Assembly: GCA_004380135.1 (NCBI GenBank)
Contig: QXCR01000157.1
Location: forward strand, 1-64,000
DNA: 64,000 nt
Origin: Stemphylium vesicarium
Lineage: Eukaryota > Ascomycota > Dothideomycetes > Pleosporales > Pleosporaceae
Reading direction: 5' to 3'
Below, one piece after another: positions 11,975 through 23,145 of the stretch. The position numbers were made by a program, and so were the translations under genes. Within the stretch, counting starts at the first letter, position 1, and the number at the start of each line of letters is the position of its first letter. The notes beneath the pieces were generated by a model. The model saw only the letters and a program-made list of their open reading frames with translations. It was not told the DNA's origin and did not search any database.

Positions 11975-13051
11975 ATGGCGGTCGACAACTCGTTGGAGTC
12001 GCTTCTTGCGACGCTTACTACATCTATCCAATCTGCGACTGAGGCGCTCCCCGCCGACGACATCTTGCCACCGAAAGAAGGAATCTCCTTGCTGGACGTA
12101 AAGAACGAATTGCTTTTGTCCTACCTGCAGAACCTCGTTTTCCTTATCCTATTGAAGCTGAGGTCGCGAAAAGGCGACCAGAAAGAGGCGGATCTTCATC
12201 CACAAGATGAAGTCGTGCAAAAGCTTGTGGAGTTGAGGATTTACCTAGAGAAGGGTGTGCGCCCACTCGAAAGCCGTCTCAAGTACCAAATCGACAAGAT
12301 CCTGAGAACAGCAGACGATGCTACTCGTCGCAACACTCAAGCTCCGGCAAAGACGATTTCCAAACCAAAGAAGGGCCAGACAGACACGGGATCCGATTCA
12401 GACGTGAGCGATGCAGATTCAGCCGGATCCGCACAGACCGAGGAAGATGAGGATGAGATGGCCTACGGTCCCCGACGTGCGCAGGTTACGCGCCAAAAGA
12501 CAGAAGCCGCTCAAGAGCGTGCGCGCGAAACCGCCAAGGACGGCATCTACCGGCCCCCCAAGATCACGCCCATGGCCATGCCTACGCCCGAAGGCCGCGA
12601 AGCGCGGAGAGAGCGCCGTCCTGGAAAGTCGGCTACCCTGGATGAATTCGTCGCCACCGAACTTTCTGGCGCGCCTATCGCTGAGCCTAGTATCGGTTCC
12701 ACCATCACACAGGGCGGTCGCCATACCAAATCTGAACGCGAGCGTCGCGAGGAGAATGAGAGGCGCGAGTACGAAGAAGCAAACTTCACGCGTTTGGCTC
12801 CCGAGAGCAAGAAAGAGGCTGCCAGGAAGAAGGCACGACAGCAGCGGGACGGTGGATTTGGAGGCGAGGAATGGAGGAACTTGGGTGCGGGCATTGATCG
12901 TATTGAGCGACTTACGCAGAAGAAGGGCGGCAACCTTGGAAGTCTGGAGAAGAGTAGAAAGAGGCCTGTGAGCGATGGTCCGAGGGGCTCTGGGTCGGCT
13001 GCAGGAGATGCGTTTGAGAAGAGGAGGAAGGTTGTTGGGCGGTACAAGTGA
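11975..13051 (+). CDS. LCP5: Lcp5/neuroguidin, U3 snoRNP-associated ribosome biogenesis factor
   Basis: Single exon, 358 residues. The N-terminal about 110 residues form a helical Sas10/Utp3/C1D domain (LLDVKNELLLSYLQNLVF, then GVRPLESRLKYQIDKIL). The middle is acidic, and YRPPKITPM, a family hallmark, follows around residue 192. The C-terminus is basic and Arg/Lys-rich with a nuclear-localisation-like end (KRRKVVGRYK). In yeast Lcp5 acts in the small-subunit processome at early 18S rRNA cleavages in the nucleolus. Length agrees with the family. The start ATG has a good context (ATCATGGCG). It is convergent with the FAD oxidoreductase, whose stop is 136 bp away. Confidence 0.88.
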   Translation: MAVDNSLESLLATLTTSIQSATEALPADDILPPKEGISLLDVKNELLLSYLQNLVFLILLKLRSRKGDQKEADLHPQDEVVQKLVELRIYLEKGVRPLESRLKYQIDKILRTADDATRRNTQAPAKTISKPKKGQTDTGSDSDVSDADSAGSAQTEEDEDEMAYGPRRAQVTRQKTEAAQERARETAKDGIYRPPKITPMAMPTPEGREARRERRPGKSATLDEFVATELSGAPIAEPSIGSTITQGGRHTKSERERREENERREYEEANFTRLAPESKKEAARKKARQQRDGGFGGEEWRNLGAGIDRIERLTQKKGGNLGSLEKSRKRPVSDGPRGSGSAAGDAFEKRRKVVGRYK

Positions 13052-13187
13052 GCCATTCGCAGCGACGCAACGGGTTGGAGATATTACATTAAAATCAATT
13101 AACGTCATAAGTAACTTTCGACCGAGGATGTATCTCGATCATCGTTTTCATTATTGACTGCATACTTGGGGTGAAAACAACGTCACC

Positions 13188-14850
13188 TTATATACTATTA
13201 GCCAAATTGGCCACATCTGAACTTCTAAGTCTATCGCTGGAAACCCGTAGTTCACTCGGAAACCATTCTGCCAGCCGCCCGCCCGGCCTTCCAGGAACCT
13301 CCTCTAACTCTTCCTCCTCACTCCCCGCAATCATGATCCCAAGCGCTGCACCACAAAGCCACGCCCAAACCATACCCTCCCCCGAGAAACCGGCGGCAAT
13401 CCACTCTCCAGAGCGCTCGGTACTGTTGGATACGCTTCCCTTTTCTTTCACATACCGCCCTGTGAACTTCTCCGGCAGCCGGCCTACAAAAGGAAGAAAG
13501 TCTCCCGTCATACCGAGAATACCAGACCAAACTTGCTTCAACCCGGCGCCCGCACCCCACTTTGGGTGAAAGGTAGCTGGCATGATACCCGTGATATGCG
13601 ACACCGTCAAAGTATCTAGCGTAGCGCCATCATCGTATAAACCGACTTGGTCAACACCTTGCTTCAGCGAGCGCATGAAGCCACCGCCGACCATCAGATC
13701 CCCTTGAGGTTCGCCGGACGCCGATGGTCTTTGCGTTACATAGTCGAAGGCATCGCCATAGACGATGCTCCACGAGCGCATACCGCCAGCATTGGGGAAA
13801 TCGGGTCCTGGGCTTTGCGCAGACATGTGTGCCCGGGCGCCTACAATGCTTTTGCGCAGACCGGGTACGAGATGGCTTGCGAACCCGTTTGTGGCGTGGA
13901 CAACGTGGCGCACGTATAGGGTTCCCTTGGTGGTCTTGATAGCGTAAGGAAAGCCATCTGGGCCGTCTTTTGACAAGCCAATGTCTTCGACAGGTGCGTT
14001 TGTCTCGATGGATAAGCTTTTCGCAAATTCAGCTTGGAGGCCGTTCCAGATGGATGCTGTGAATCGATAGGCCCAGATGGCACCTGCAGTATATGACAAA
14101 GCTCCAACAACGCCCTCATTGACACCGAAATTCTACTTGAGCATTAATATCCATTTGTCTTGGAGGAAGAGGTCTCAGGAGAGACGTGGAACCAACCTCC
14201 TGTGCTTGTTGCCCGTCCCAAATCTCGATCTCAACCTCGGGCATCCATTTCCTCGTCTCCTTAACATGTTCAATTGTTTTTTGGTACATCTTCTCATCCA
14301 GGAAAATGTCCACTGTTTCGACTTGTCGTGCTTCTGCAGCTTCAATCCCCTCGCTCTGGCAAAGCTCGATCAGCGACGAAACATGGCGCATACGGAAGCG
14401 GGTTAGAGCCGCCGCGCGATCTTTCGAATGGTTTTTGCTAAAGAGGGAGAACGCTTCGTACGGTGAGGGTTTGATATGCCCTCCATTCCGTGCGGTAGCG
14501 CCACTACACAGTTCTCGAGCTTCGAGAACGACTACCTTTTCATCCGTGTCGATGTTACGGCGGCGTCGCTCATGTAGCAACGATCGTGCGATAGCTGCTC
14601 CAGCGATGCCGGAGCCGATGATGGCTACATCTGCTGTCTTGGGCAACTTGGATGAGCTGACATTGACCAGTTCTGGGAATGGCGGGTCTTTCAGCCAGTA
14701 GGAATTAGTCGGCTTGGGGTTCGGTAGGCCCGGGGATTGAGTTGCGCGTTGCAAGGCTTGGTTGAATTCACTAGACAAGGCACTGAGGAGTGAAAATGCA
14801 GAGCGAAGGGCCGTGATTGTGTCACGTAATGTGGATAAAATGGCGCCCAT
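13188..14850 (-). CDS. FAD-dependent oxidoreductase (DAO family)
   Basis: Two exons, 14850-14197 and 14132-13188, 532 residues; the 64-nt intron has a GTTGGT donor and GTAG acceptor. A Rossmann FAD motif, DVAIIGSGIAG, lies at residues 74-84, followed by ARNGGHIKPSPY, the Gly-rich loop typical of DAO-type amine oxidases. The second exon begins in FGVNEGVVGALSYTAGAIW and ends near GEWIAAGFSGEGM, the usual C-terminal FAD-contacting segment. An in-frame TTG lies upstream, but the first ATG is at 14850. The N-terminus is mildly hydrophobic without a clear signal peptide. The substrate is probably an amine or amino acid and cannot be fixed from the sequence. Confidence 0.88.
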
Positions 14851-15481
14851 TCTGTGTTGGAGATGATGCAGGATGTGGTTGAGATAGATGCCTGTCAAAT
14901 CACGAAGCTCGTTACCGATGATTAACCGCGGGACGACAGGGCACTATTCCTCGTTGAGAGGTACGATCGTATTCGTCTTCTCATAGATCAAAAGTTTCTC
15001 CGTCGCAAGCAGAGACGCAAGACGGACGTAGAAAGAAGCTCATTGAGGATCGTTCATAGGATCTAGAAGAACCCGCAGGTGATTGGCGATAGCCATGTGG
15101 GTCAAGATCATTCTGGGCCGAATCCTATCAATCATAGTGATAACTAACGAGATGGTATACGGCACGTGTCTGCCGGTGCTCGACTGAATAAGAAGACGTT
15201 GTACGGATGGATGCATCAAGCAGTACAACCACACGCGTTGCGATTTGCAACGGACATGGAGGTGCGCAAGAAGGTTCAAATAGGGTAGCTTTGAAATATT
15301 GAGTTTCAAGGTGATGTATTTGGCCCGAAACAGTCGTCTTCGGTTGTGAAGCGTCATGACCGTCTTCTTTTATGGCAATTGGAGTTCGCTAATGGTGTTC
15401 AAACAGTATTGTACAGGTTGTGGAGTTGTCAGGGCACATGGCTATGCTGCGCAGCCGTCGATTTTGTCGCATGGAATAAAT
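14851..15481. other. intergenic, no gene seen
   Basis: About 630 bases between the start of the FAD oxidoreductase gene and the end of ZIM17, both on the minus strand. Small overlapping frames have no coding character. Expected to hold the oxidoreductase promoter and ZIM17 3' UTR. Confidence 0.4.
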
Positions 15482-16142
15482 CTATTCCTTTGGGGCCTCG
15501 GGTGACGCAGGCTGTTCAGCTAGGCGGTTGTCGCCCTTTGGCTTGGAATCGGCGTGAAATTGCGCTGAGCGAGGGGTTGAGCTTCCGTCGTCCCAGAATT
15601 CAACGTCGCCCTCAGCGCTCAAGGACCCTTTCTTGACCAGGTTTCCTTTCTCCCGCATGAGATCTTCGATTGTGATGGACTTGTCTGAGAAGACCTGGTT
15701 GCGATTAGTTTGCGCATTTGGGTGCGGTGACGTAACAACGTACCTTGAGATGATCGCTGATCAGATGCCTGTTCTTACATCCCGGACATTGGATCAAGAC
15801 GGTTCCATGGTGGTATCCCTGCTTGGAAAGTCGATGCGACGAGCGCGTCTTGCAGGCGTTGCACGTAAAAGTAAGTTCGTACGACGGAACCTGGTCTCGC
15901 TCCAGTCGCGACTCTGGGGCATTTGTCGACGTGGGCGAGGAGGCAGCGTTTGACTCGAAGCGGACGGTAGAGGGTACCCGCGCTCGTGATAATATGGAGG
16001 AAGGGCGCACGGCAGCTGACGTTTGCCGGGTGTGGAGGAGCCGTTTTGCGGGTGCTGGAATATGGTCGGCGTGGGAAATGCGCGCAGCTCGAGGAGCTGC
16101 GCTGCGGGCAAAGACGCGCAACAACGACGGGGAGGGGCGCAT
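15482..16142 (-). CDS. ZIM17: Zim17/Tim15 mitochondrial DNL-type zinc-finger chaperone
   Basis: Two exons, 16142-15744 and 15694-15482, 203 residues; a 49-nt intron with GTACGT donor falls inside the DNL domain. Residues 1-80 are Arg/Ser/Ala-rich with almost no acid, a typical mitochondrial presequence. The zinc ribbon follows: C94-x2-C97 and C119-x2-C122, within the family signature YELTFTCNACKTRSSHRLSK and HHGTVLIQCPGCKNRHLI. Exon 2 supplies FSDKSITIEDLMREKG, the rest of the domain. Zim17 keeps matrix Hsp70 soluble and supports protein import and Fe/S work in the matrix. The first in-frame ATG was used. The gene is divergent from CUL3. Confidence 0.93.
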
Positions 16143-16541
16143 GATGGTTCTGAGGGCGGGAATGCGACCAAAAGAAAATAACAACTACAAGCCTAAGTGA
16201 CGACGTGTAAAGTTTGACAGGCGGGAGTGCAGCGGGCAAAGAATACTTCACCGACCGCCAAGCCATGACGATGGCTGCAGCAGCCATTCCGCGGGGACCC
16301 TTGCCCGCACCCGTGGACCCAGCCTGGGACCTGACCTGAACTTCACCATCACCCGCGTCGCCCGCCACCCACGCCAGTCCCTCTCTGTTCTGTACCTGTC
16401 TTACTATGCCGCGTGCAGGCCTCGCAGTCCGCCTTTAAGCACCCGCTGTTCCGTCTCCACGCCGCACAAAGCCTTGCAGTCGCCAGCCAGCACAAGTCGA
16501 CGCTTGATCACACCGGAGCTTGACGCTCGAAGCTCGAGAAG
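16143..16541. promoter_or_regulatory. divergent ZIM17/CUL3 promoter region
   Basis: About 400 bases between two divergent start codons. No TATA box is obvious; the segment is GC-rich, as expected for housekeeping genes. No further gene seen. Confidence 0.45.
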
Positions 16542-19263
16542 ATGATTGCAGGACGAGGCAGGCAGCGAATAAGGCCCCCACGGAGGGTATGTTATGCGCC
16601 TCACCTTCACCCTCACCCTTGACCCCGTCGCATATGATTGGCTCTCCCTCACTCTCGCCGCCATGCTCGGCCCTCTATCAGCATAGATTCAATACTGACA
16701 ATGACACGCTCACAGGGCCTGCATGGCGACGAGATCGATTTCGAGAACACGTGGGGCACCATCGAGGCAGCCTTCCGCGAAATCCATACAAAGAATGCCT
16801 CCAAGCTGTCGTACGAGGAGTTGTACCGCCACGCTTACCGTATCGTTCTGAAGAAGAAGGGCGAAAACCTCTACAACAAGGTCCACGAATTCGAGCGCAA
16901 CTGGTTGAGCACAGAGGTCCGCAACACCATTCAGCAACTGCTGTCGCCGAACCTACTCGTAAACGCCCAGAGTGTAAGCGGAACTACGGCGAATGAGAGA
17001 CGCGTTGCAGGCGAGAAGTTCCTCAAGGGACTGCGACAAGCATGGGGCGACCACCAGATTTGCACAAGCATGCTGGCGGACGTGCTCATGTACATGGTAA
17101 GACCATCACCTATTTAGCCATTCGACACTGGCTAACATGAATCAACAAGGATCGCGTCTACTGTGCAGACCATCGCCGACCCTCGATATACAACGCTGCC
17201 ATGGTGCTGTTCCGCGACGAGATCCTGAACTCAACAATCTCCGCTGCCGATACTCGAACCATACTAGGTCTACTGAACCACATCGTCCTCGATCAGATCC
17301 AGATGGAGCGCGACGGCGATGTCATCGATAAGCAACTCATCAAGTCCTGCGTCTGGATGTTGGAGGGCCTCCACGAGGGTGAGATGGAATCAGAAGAACA
17401 ACGACTATACAACACCTCTTTTGAAAAGGAATACCTGGACACGAGCAGCATCTTTTACCGTGGCGAATCTGAGCTGTTGCTACGCGATTCTCATGCGGGT
17501 GCATACTGCAAGCACGCGCGACGGAGGATATACGAAGAGGACGAGCGCTGCAAGCAGACCCTGCTAGAGAGCACTGGTCCCAAGATCCAGAAGGTGGTCG
17601 AGGACGAGTTGATCAAGAACCGGATACACGAGCTTGTCGAAATGGAGAGCGGCGTTCGCTTCATGATTGACAACCACAGGCTAGAAGACTTGAACCTCAT
17701 CTATGACCTGAACAGGCGTGTAGACGACAAGAAGACTGAGACCACTCGTGCCATTCAGCAACGCATCGTCGATATGGGCTCGGATATCAACAAGGACGCC
17801 ATCGCTGCATCGCAGGCGCCTGCCGTCGTGCCTACCGCCGATCCAGCCGAGAAGGGCAAAGCCCCTGCCCCAGACAAGAGCTTGAACCAGCAGACAGTCG
17901 CAGCGATCAAATGGGTCGAAGACGTCCTCGCGCTGAAAGACAGGTTCGACAGGATCTGGCAAGACTCATTCGAATCGGATCCGCTATTACAACAGGCGCA
18001 GACGCGAAGTTTCACCGAGTTTATCAACTCACCAACCTTCCCACGATCATCAGAGTACATCTCTCTCTTCATCGACGAGAACATGAAGAAGGGCATCAAG
18101 GGCAAGACCGAGGCCGAGATTGATGCAGTCTTGGAAAAGGCCATCGTCTTGTTACGATACGTACAAGACAAGGATCTCTTCGAGCGCTACTACAAGAAGC
18201 ATCTGTGCAGACGCCTGTTGATGAACAAGTCGATTAGCAATGAAGTCGAGAAGCAGATGATCTCCAAGATGAAGATAGAACTTGGCAACAACTTTACTCT
18301 GAAGCTGGAGGCCATGTTCAAGGACATGACCATCTCCGAGGAGCTCACTGCTGGCTTCAAGAAGCACGTGGAAGGACTGGGCGAAAAGGATCCAAAGCGC
18401 ATCGAGCTATCCATCAACGTGCTAACCAGCATGACATGGCCTCTCGAGACCATGGGCGGTGTTGCAGCCGACGAGGAAGATCAACGACCAAGGTGCAACT
18501 ACCCTGTCGTCGTGGATAAGCTCAAGCGTGGTTTCGAGAAGTTCTACAGCCAAAAGCACTCTGGTCGGCAGCTTACATGGCTCGCGAACATGGGGTCGGC
18601 AGATATCAAGGCTGTCTTCCCCAGGGTACCGCAAAAGGATGGTTCTTTCAAGGAGCGCCGTCATGATCTCAACGTATCCACATACGGCATGGTCATTCTT
18701 CTCTTGTTCAACGAGCTCGCACCGGGCCAACACATGACTTTTGAGGAAATCCAAGCTCAGACCAACATACCATCCAGCGATCTGATCCGGAATTTACAGT
18801 CGCTTGCTGTTGCCCCTAAGACTCGTATTCTCATCAAGGAGCCAATGTCCAAGGATGTGAAGCCTACCGACCGTTTCTTCTTCAACGAAAGCTTTCAGGG
18901 CAAGTTCGTCAAGATCAAGGTTGGTGTCGTCAGTGGTGGCAACAAGGTTGAGAGCGACCGTGAGCGGCGAGAAACCGAGAAGAAGAATGATGATTCGCGA
19001 GGCTTCTGTATTGAGGCGGCTGTCGTGCGAATTATGAAGTGCGTATTTATTGTTTTCCTTTGCATGGCTTACACTGACAATGAAATAGACAACGCAAGGA
19101 ACTCTCGCATCAACAGCTGATGTCTGAGACGCTCAGCCAGCTCGTCGGCCAGTTCAAGCCTGAGGTGAACATGGTAAAGAAGCGTATCGAATCGCTTATC
19201 GAGCGCGAATATCTCGAACGTGTAGAAGGGGCGCAGATCGACTCATATAGGTATTTGGCGTGA
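16542..19263 (+). CDS. CUL3: Cullin-3, scaffold of BTB-CUL3 ubiquitin ligases
   Basis: Four exons: 16542-16586, 16716-17096, 17150-19038 and 19089-19263, 829 residues. The 45-nt first exon encodes MIAGRGRQRIRPPRR, the basic N-terminus usual for fungal cullin-3, and joins to GLHGDEIDFENTW. Cullin repeats fill the N-terminal half; the cullin homology domain spans about 400-640 (DKDLFERYYKKHLCRRLL, STYGMVILLLFNE). The C-terminal winged helix carries the neddylation motif VRIMKQRK with acceptor Lys772, whose codon is split by the last intron, and the chain ends SYRYLA. Cul3 bridges Rbx1 and BTB substrate adaptors in the nucleus and cytoplasm. Lengths of all four exons keep one frame. An ATG at 16701 just before exon 2 was rejected because it lies in intron 1. 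Confidence 0.95.
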
Positions 19264-20507
19264 GAGTCTTGCACAGTCAAGTTGATTTGCCCGTTTTTCT
19301 CCATGGCGTTTTTGGCGAGCACCGGCTGGACATAGGGACGGACTACCATTGCAGCATGCATAGCATTGGCGTCGAACGGTTCACGGTCACGGCGTCGAAG
19401 AAAGGATCCTTTGTAGATTACTTTCTACAGTTAATGGGCGATTGAGCATCACGAAAGAGCCAAAAGCACGTTGAGGCTGAGATGTACAAAGTCACAGTCG
19501 TATTTGATGTCTGGCTGCGCAGCCCCGTCTGCTTCATGACGTCTGTGTTCACAAGACGCTTTTTATATCCCAAAATATTTCTAGTGGGAGATGGGAGAGA
19601 TGACAGATGATGAGAAGGTGGCGGGTCTCAGTCACGATACTAGAGGGAATGGGAAGAAGCTTCTGGCACTTGTATGACAGGTGAAAGATGCCCTAGGTAC
19701 TGTGAGCTGACTCGAATTCTTCTCTAGATAACCAAGATTTGCCGATGGAATTACACACACACTCGCTTCCCTTCTTGCTTCTAGCCATTCACGGGCTGCT
19801 TTCCGCAGTGATGCAGGAAGGCTAAATTCTGGCATGAACTTATCCGCTTTACTACGGATCCTGTTCAACGAAAGAGCTTGGCGGTGGGGAGATACCGGCA
19901 CGGGCTTGGAAGACTAAATCCTTCCGTTATCAGAAAATTCGGCACGGAAACCCATAGCGAGCAAGTCCGCCGTGATGACGTTAGGTAAGCCTTCGATTCC
20001 CAAGGTTGCTACAGCGGGCCTTGGCATCCATCCGCACAAACTACGCAACCCCACTTATTGCGGAGACTAGCACTAGAAGAAGAAGTGGCTGGAACACCGC
20101 ACAAGTATCTCATACCCCACACCATGCCCCATCTGGAACCGCACAAGGCGCGCACTCCATGGCACGCAAGGAAGCTTGGGTAAGACGGGGCGCATGGGAG
20201 AAGGCAACCAGTGAGGCAAACGCTTACAGTCAATCTCTGCTACTGTAAGAAGGGGATTGCGAGCGGGGCAAGCCTTCGGGTGATTCGTTTGCGGGAGCCA
20301 CCACGGGCGGCCTGCGTCTCGGCCAGAGGCAAGTTCGGCCCTGCCGCACAAGTCGCGCATGCCCTGGGTATATAAGACTGGCTTTCAAGTCTTTCCCATC
20401 TTCTTTCCTTCATCACACAATCAAGTCTCTCAATTCATTCAGCCTTCAACATACCACACTTCCTTCCAACCAAACCAAACCAAACCAATCTACACACTAC
20501 CATCAAC
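19264..20507. other. CUL3 3' region and metallothionein promoter
   Basis: No gene seen over 1.2 kb. The last 140 bases look like a strong fungal promoter and leader: a TATA box, then a C/T-rich 5' UTR with tandem CCAAA units and ATCAAC just before the ATG. No obvious Ace1-type copper site was found by eye. Confidence 0.5.
20369..20376 (+). promoter_or_regulatory. TATA box of the metallothionein gene
   Basis: TATATAAG about 132 bases upstream of the metallothionein ATG, followed by a pyrimidine-rich leader with repeated CCAAA. The arrangement is typical of strongly inducible or abundant fungal transcripts. Confidence 0.6.
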
Positions 20508-20646
20508 ATGAAGGGTAACTGCGGCTGTGCTTCCGGTGCCTGCAACTGCGGCTCCAACTGCACTTGCGATGGCTGCCCCGTACGTCATTGCTGCCTTTCT
20601 CATCATCAAAGTGGCTTACATGCTAATAATGATACAGGGCAAATAA
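20508..20646 (+). CDS. 26-residue fungal copper metallothionein
   Basis: Two exons, 20508-20579 and 20638-20646, with a 58-nt intron (GTACGT donor, CTAAT branch, ACAG acceptor). The second exon is three codons: Gly, Lys, stop. The product has 26 residues and 7 cysteines arranged C-x-C-x4-C-x-C-x3-C-x-C-x2-C, almost the spacing of the Neurospora crassa copper metallothionein. It has no aromatic residue and ends Gly-Lys after the last Cys-Pro. Such proteins bind Cu(I) as a thiolate cluster in the cytosol and buffer copper excess. Without the intron the frame reads into an unrelated tail, so a simple frame search misses it. It is convergent with a CTR copper importer 350 bp downstream. Confidence 0.9.
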
Positions 20647-20996
20647 GCTCCTTCCTCTACGGATCGAGTGCGCGAACGACGAACCATGAACAACTGGTGA
20701 GTGGCACCATCGCGCTTACACTGTCGATTGGAAGCGCTGACATTCCACAGAAGATTTCACGATGACGACCAAACTATTGAAGTAACTGCAGAACACATGA
20801 TTTGCAAACTGCAAATCAGAGTGGGGGAATACTAGGGGCACATGATACCACAAATCCTATCCAATCACTTTAACATTGAAAACCTTGTCTAGAACGTTGC
20901 CTGCTCCCCTATGATGTCCCCGCAACTGTGTTCCCATTATCACTATCGTGAATTATACGTAGAACCCCGGTGTCATCCTTCCGTCTACGCTACAGC
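20647..20996. other. convergent 3' region between metallothionein and CTR
   Basis: 350 bases holding the 3' UTRs of both copper genes. No gene or repeat seen. Confidence 0.45.
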
Positions 20997-21772
20997 CTAT
21001 CCGCAACACACCGTGGCATTTTCTTGCATGCGATCCTCGCCGCCCTTCTTGACGTTGAAGCTCTCCCAACCAAAGATGAAGTAACCAATGTACGCACCAA
21101 TGAAGATGCAGACGATGAAGTACCCGTTGTAATACATAGCCAACAGCATGACAAAGTAGGCCACTGCAAACGCGCAAGTGTGCAACAGTGCCCTGACCGC
21201 CTGCTGTAGAATACTGGGTCTAAACTTCGCACCTGCCGCACCTCCCATGCTAGAAGTCGCAATTGCCGTAGTTGCGGGGTTCTTGTTGGTACCGCTGCCG
21301 TCCGAGGAAGAAGCCGAGGAAGGAACCGTGTTCGAGACAAGCGTCTTACTGTGCTCCATGACAATGTAGCGATCATATTCCTTGGCCGCGCGACGTAGGA
21401 ACTCGAGGAGGATGACGAGGAGAATGACGCCGATGCAGGAGCCCGCAAACATGCCGCGCGAGGTTACGTGCCAGGACTCAGAAATGAAACATGTGTCGAT
21501 TACGTTCCAGTTCCACAACATCTGCAGTAGTCTCAAGTCAGCTTTCTTGTTGATGTTTGCGAGAGGTGAGTATGAGAGAGAGGTTTGCATACGCTGATCT
21601 TGCACCCGTTGCCCATTCCCATACCTTCCATGTCATCCATGCCGCTCATTCCACCGGAACTGGATGCCATGGGTGCCATGCTGCTCATCGTGCCCATATC
21701 CATTGACATGCTAGTCGAAGTGGGCATCGACATGGACATATCGTTCATGCCTGTAGTCATTGACATGCTCAT
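20997..21772 (-). CDS. CTR-family copper transporter
   Basis: Two exons, 21772-21593 and 21521-20997, 234 residues, 71-nt intron (GTATGC donor, CTGCAG acceptor). Exon 1 codes an N-terminal Met-rich extracellular segment full of MSM, MxM and GMxGM motifs that gather Cu(I). Exon 2 opens on MLWNWNVIDTCF and has three membrane spans: about 80-105, then 180-200 with the MxxxM selectivity motif (MLLAMYYNGYF), then a third span with GxxxG packing (GAYIGYFIFG). A 60-residue Ser/Thr/Lys loop separates spans 1 and 2. The C-terminus has a Cys pair (VCCG) that may hand copper to chaperones. It imports Cu(I) as a trimer at the plasma or vacuolar membrane. Confidence 0.93.
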
Positions 21773-23145
21773 CCTGGAGATCGTTCTAGGTTTGTCGAGT
21801 GAGCGAACCCTAAATTTGAGGGGATCTGTGGCTGGGAGATGTTTGGTAGTGGGTGTTCAGGGTAGAGGTGGAGTGACCAGAAGAGGGCGAGCGAGCGCTG
21901 TAAAAATGTACAAACGGTAGGTTATTGATCCAATTTATTTGAGCAAGTTTAATAATGAGCAGGTTTTTCCTGTAGGAAGGGGTGTCTCAGAAGGGGGGGA
22001 AGAGTTTGTGGAAGGCACGTTGCAGGTGAAGTACCTCGTCAATCCGTGCTTTGGCAACTTGAGCAGCCCAAGCCAGAGTGAAACGAAACGAACCAAGGCT
22101 TTTCGAATGGCGGAACTTCAATGCTTATATTTATCTCAGCCGTAGTTCCCACATGGTCCCCGGCTACACAAGGGCCCGGGAGTCATTTTCTCACTGCGAG
22201 TCCTCCCGCGCACAGTAGCGGCGGTCCCACAGACTAGACCACGACATGGAACCCTACCTCACACAAGCGCCTACCTGATTACCGTCACCACGCACACAGG
22301 GAATCATGCAATACCATGGCCTGACATTCCACCGACTTTCCCAATGTCTCCTACCAACGTCCCTGCGCACGTTGGCCTCGCAGCGCGCTTTACCCGATGC
22401 GGTTTAAGCGATCGGCGTGTGAGAAGGTTTCCTGAGCACATTTCGCGCCTCATGAAATCCTGCCATGATAGCCTTGCAGGGAAAAGAAACGGTGCGAAAG
22501 GGCTATCCGCTGTTGATGGGTCTAGTTTAGTTCTTTGTCGGGAACGTTGGTGATGCGAGGGAGGGGAACGGGCCGCTTGGTTGCATATGTTGAGACGCGC
22601 GCTTATAGGCAGAATAGTTTGCCTGCAAAAACGTGCGATAGATGAAGTCGAAATTGCAAGAGCGTTGAAGGCGCGTTTGAACCGTCGTCCCGGGGCTGTG
22701 GAAGCGACGCGCCAGTAACAGGTAAGATGTGGCTTGGTGGTTGTGTTGTCCACGGTTGCAGGGTCCATGTGAAGATGCGCGTTGGAGGCACCGAGGTGGG
22801 GTGCATCAGATCATAGCTTAAGCATAAGCTGGGTTTTATCAATATTCTGATCGTCTCAACGCTGCGAGGGATTTTTCCGATGCGGATGGGTTGGGACGGG
22901 GCTCGTGCAGACTCGTCTTACACGCATCGCATTGCTTCAATGCAAATCGGCTGGATAAACATCTGCTGACAGTGTTGGGACATGAAAAAGGACACAGGTA
23001 AAGAAGGCATCAAGATGTGCTAGGTTTCTTTCACCGGAGGGTTGTACGGTCGGTAAGCATTGATTGATAGTGACACAGGTCCCATGTCCTGCAGTAGAAC
23101 ATCAATGCTCTTCCAATACAGTCTAATAAGCTCCCAGAAAGATTT
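21773..23145. other. CTR promoter side and intergenic, no gene seen
   Basis: About 1.4 kb upstream of the CTR gene, between it and the 3' end of the DJ-1 relic. No defensible gene; frames near 22.3-22.8 kb lack domain character. It holds one octamer matching a copper-starvation element, listed separately. Confidence 0.45.
22433..22440 (-). promoter_or_regulatory. candidate copper-starvation (Mac1/MacA-type) site
   Basis: On the CTR gene's strand this reads TGTGCTCA, which I recall as the site bound by the copper-starvation activator MacA of Aspergillus; yeast Mac1 uses the related TTTGCTCA. It lies 661 bases upstream of the CTR start. A one-mismatch copy (CTTGCTCA) lies near 21943. A single octamer can easily occur by chance, so this is only a pointer. 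Confidence 0.25.

Noticed and set aside
16701..16715. ATG at 16701 as the CUL3 start
   Set aside because: It lies in intron 1; joining the small first exon gives the typical basic cullin-3 N-terminus.
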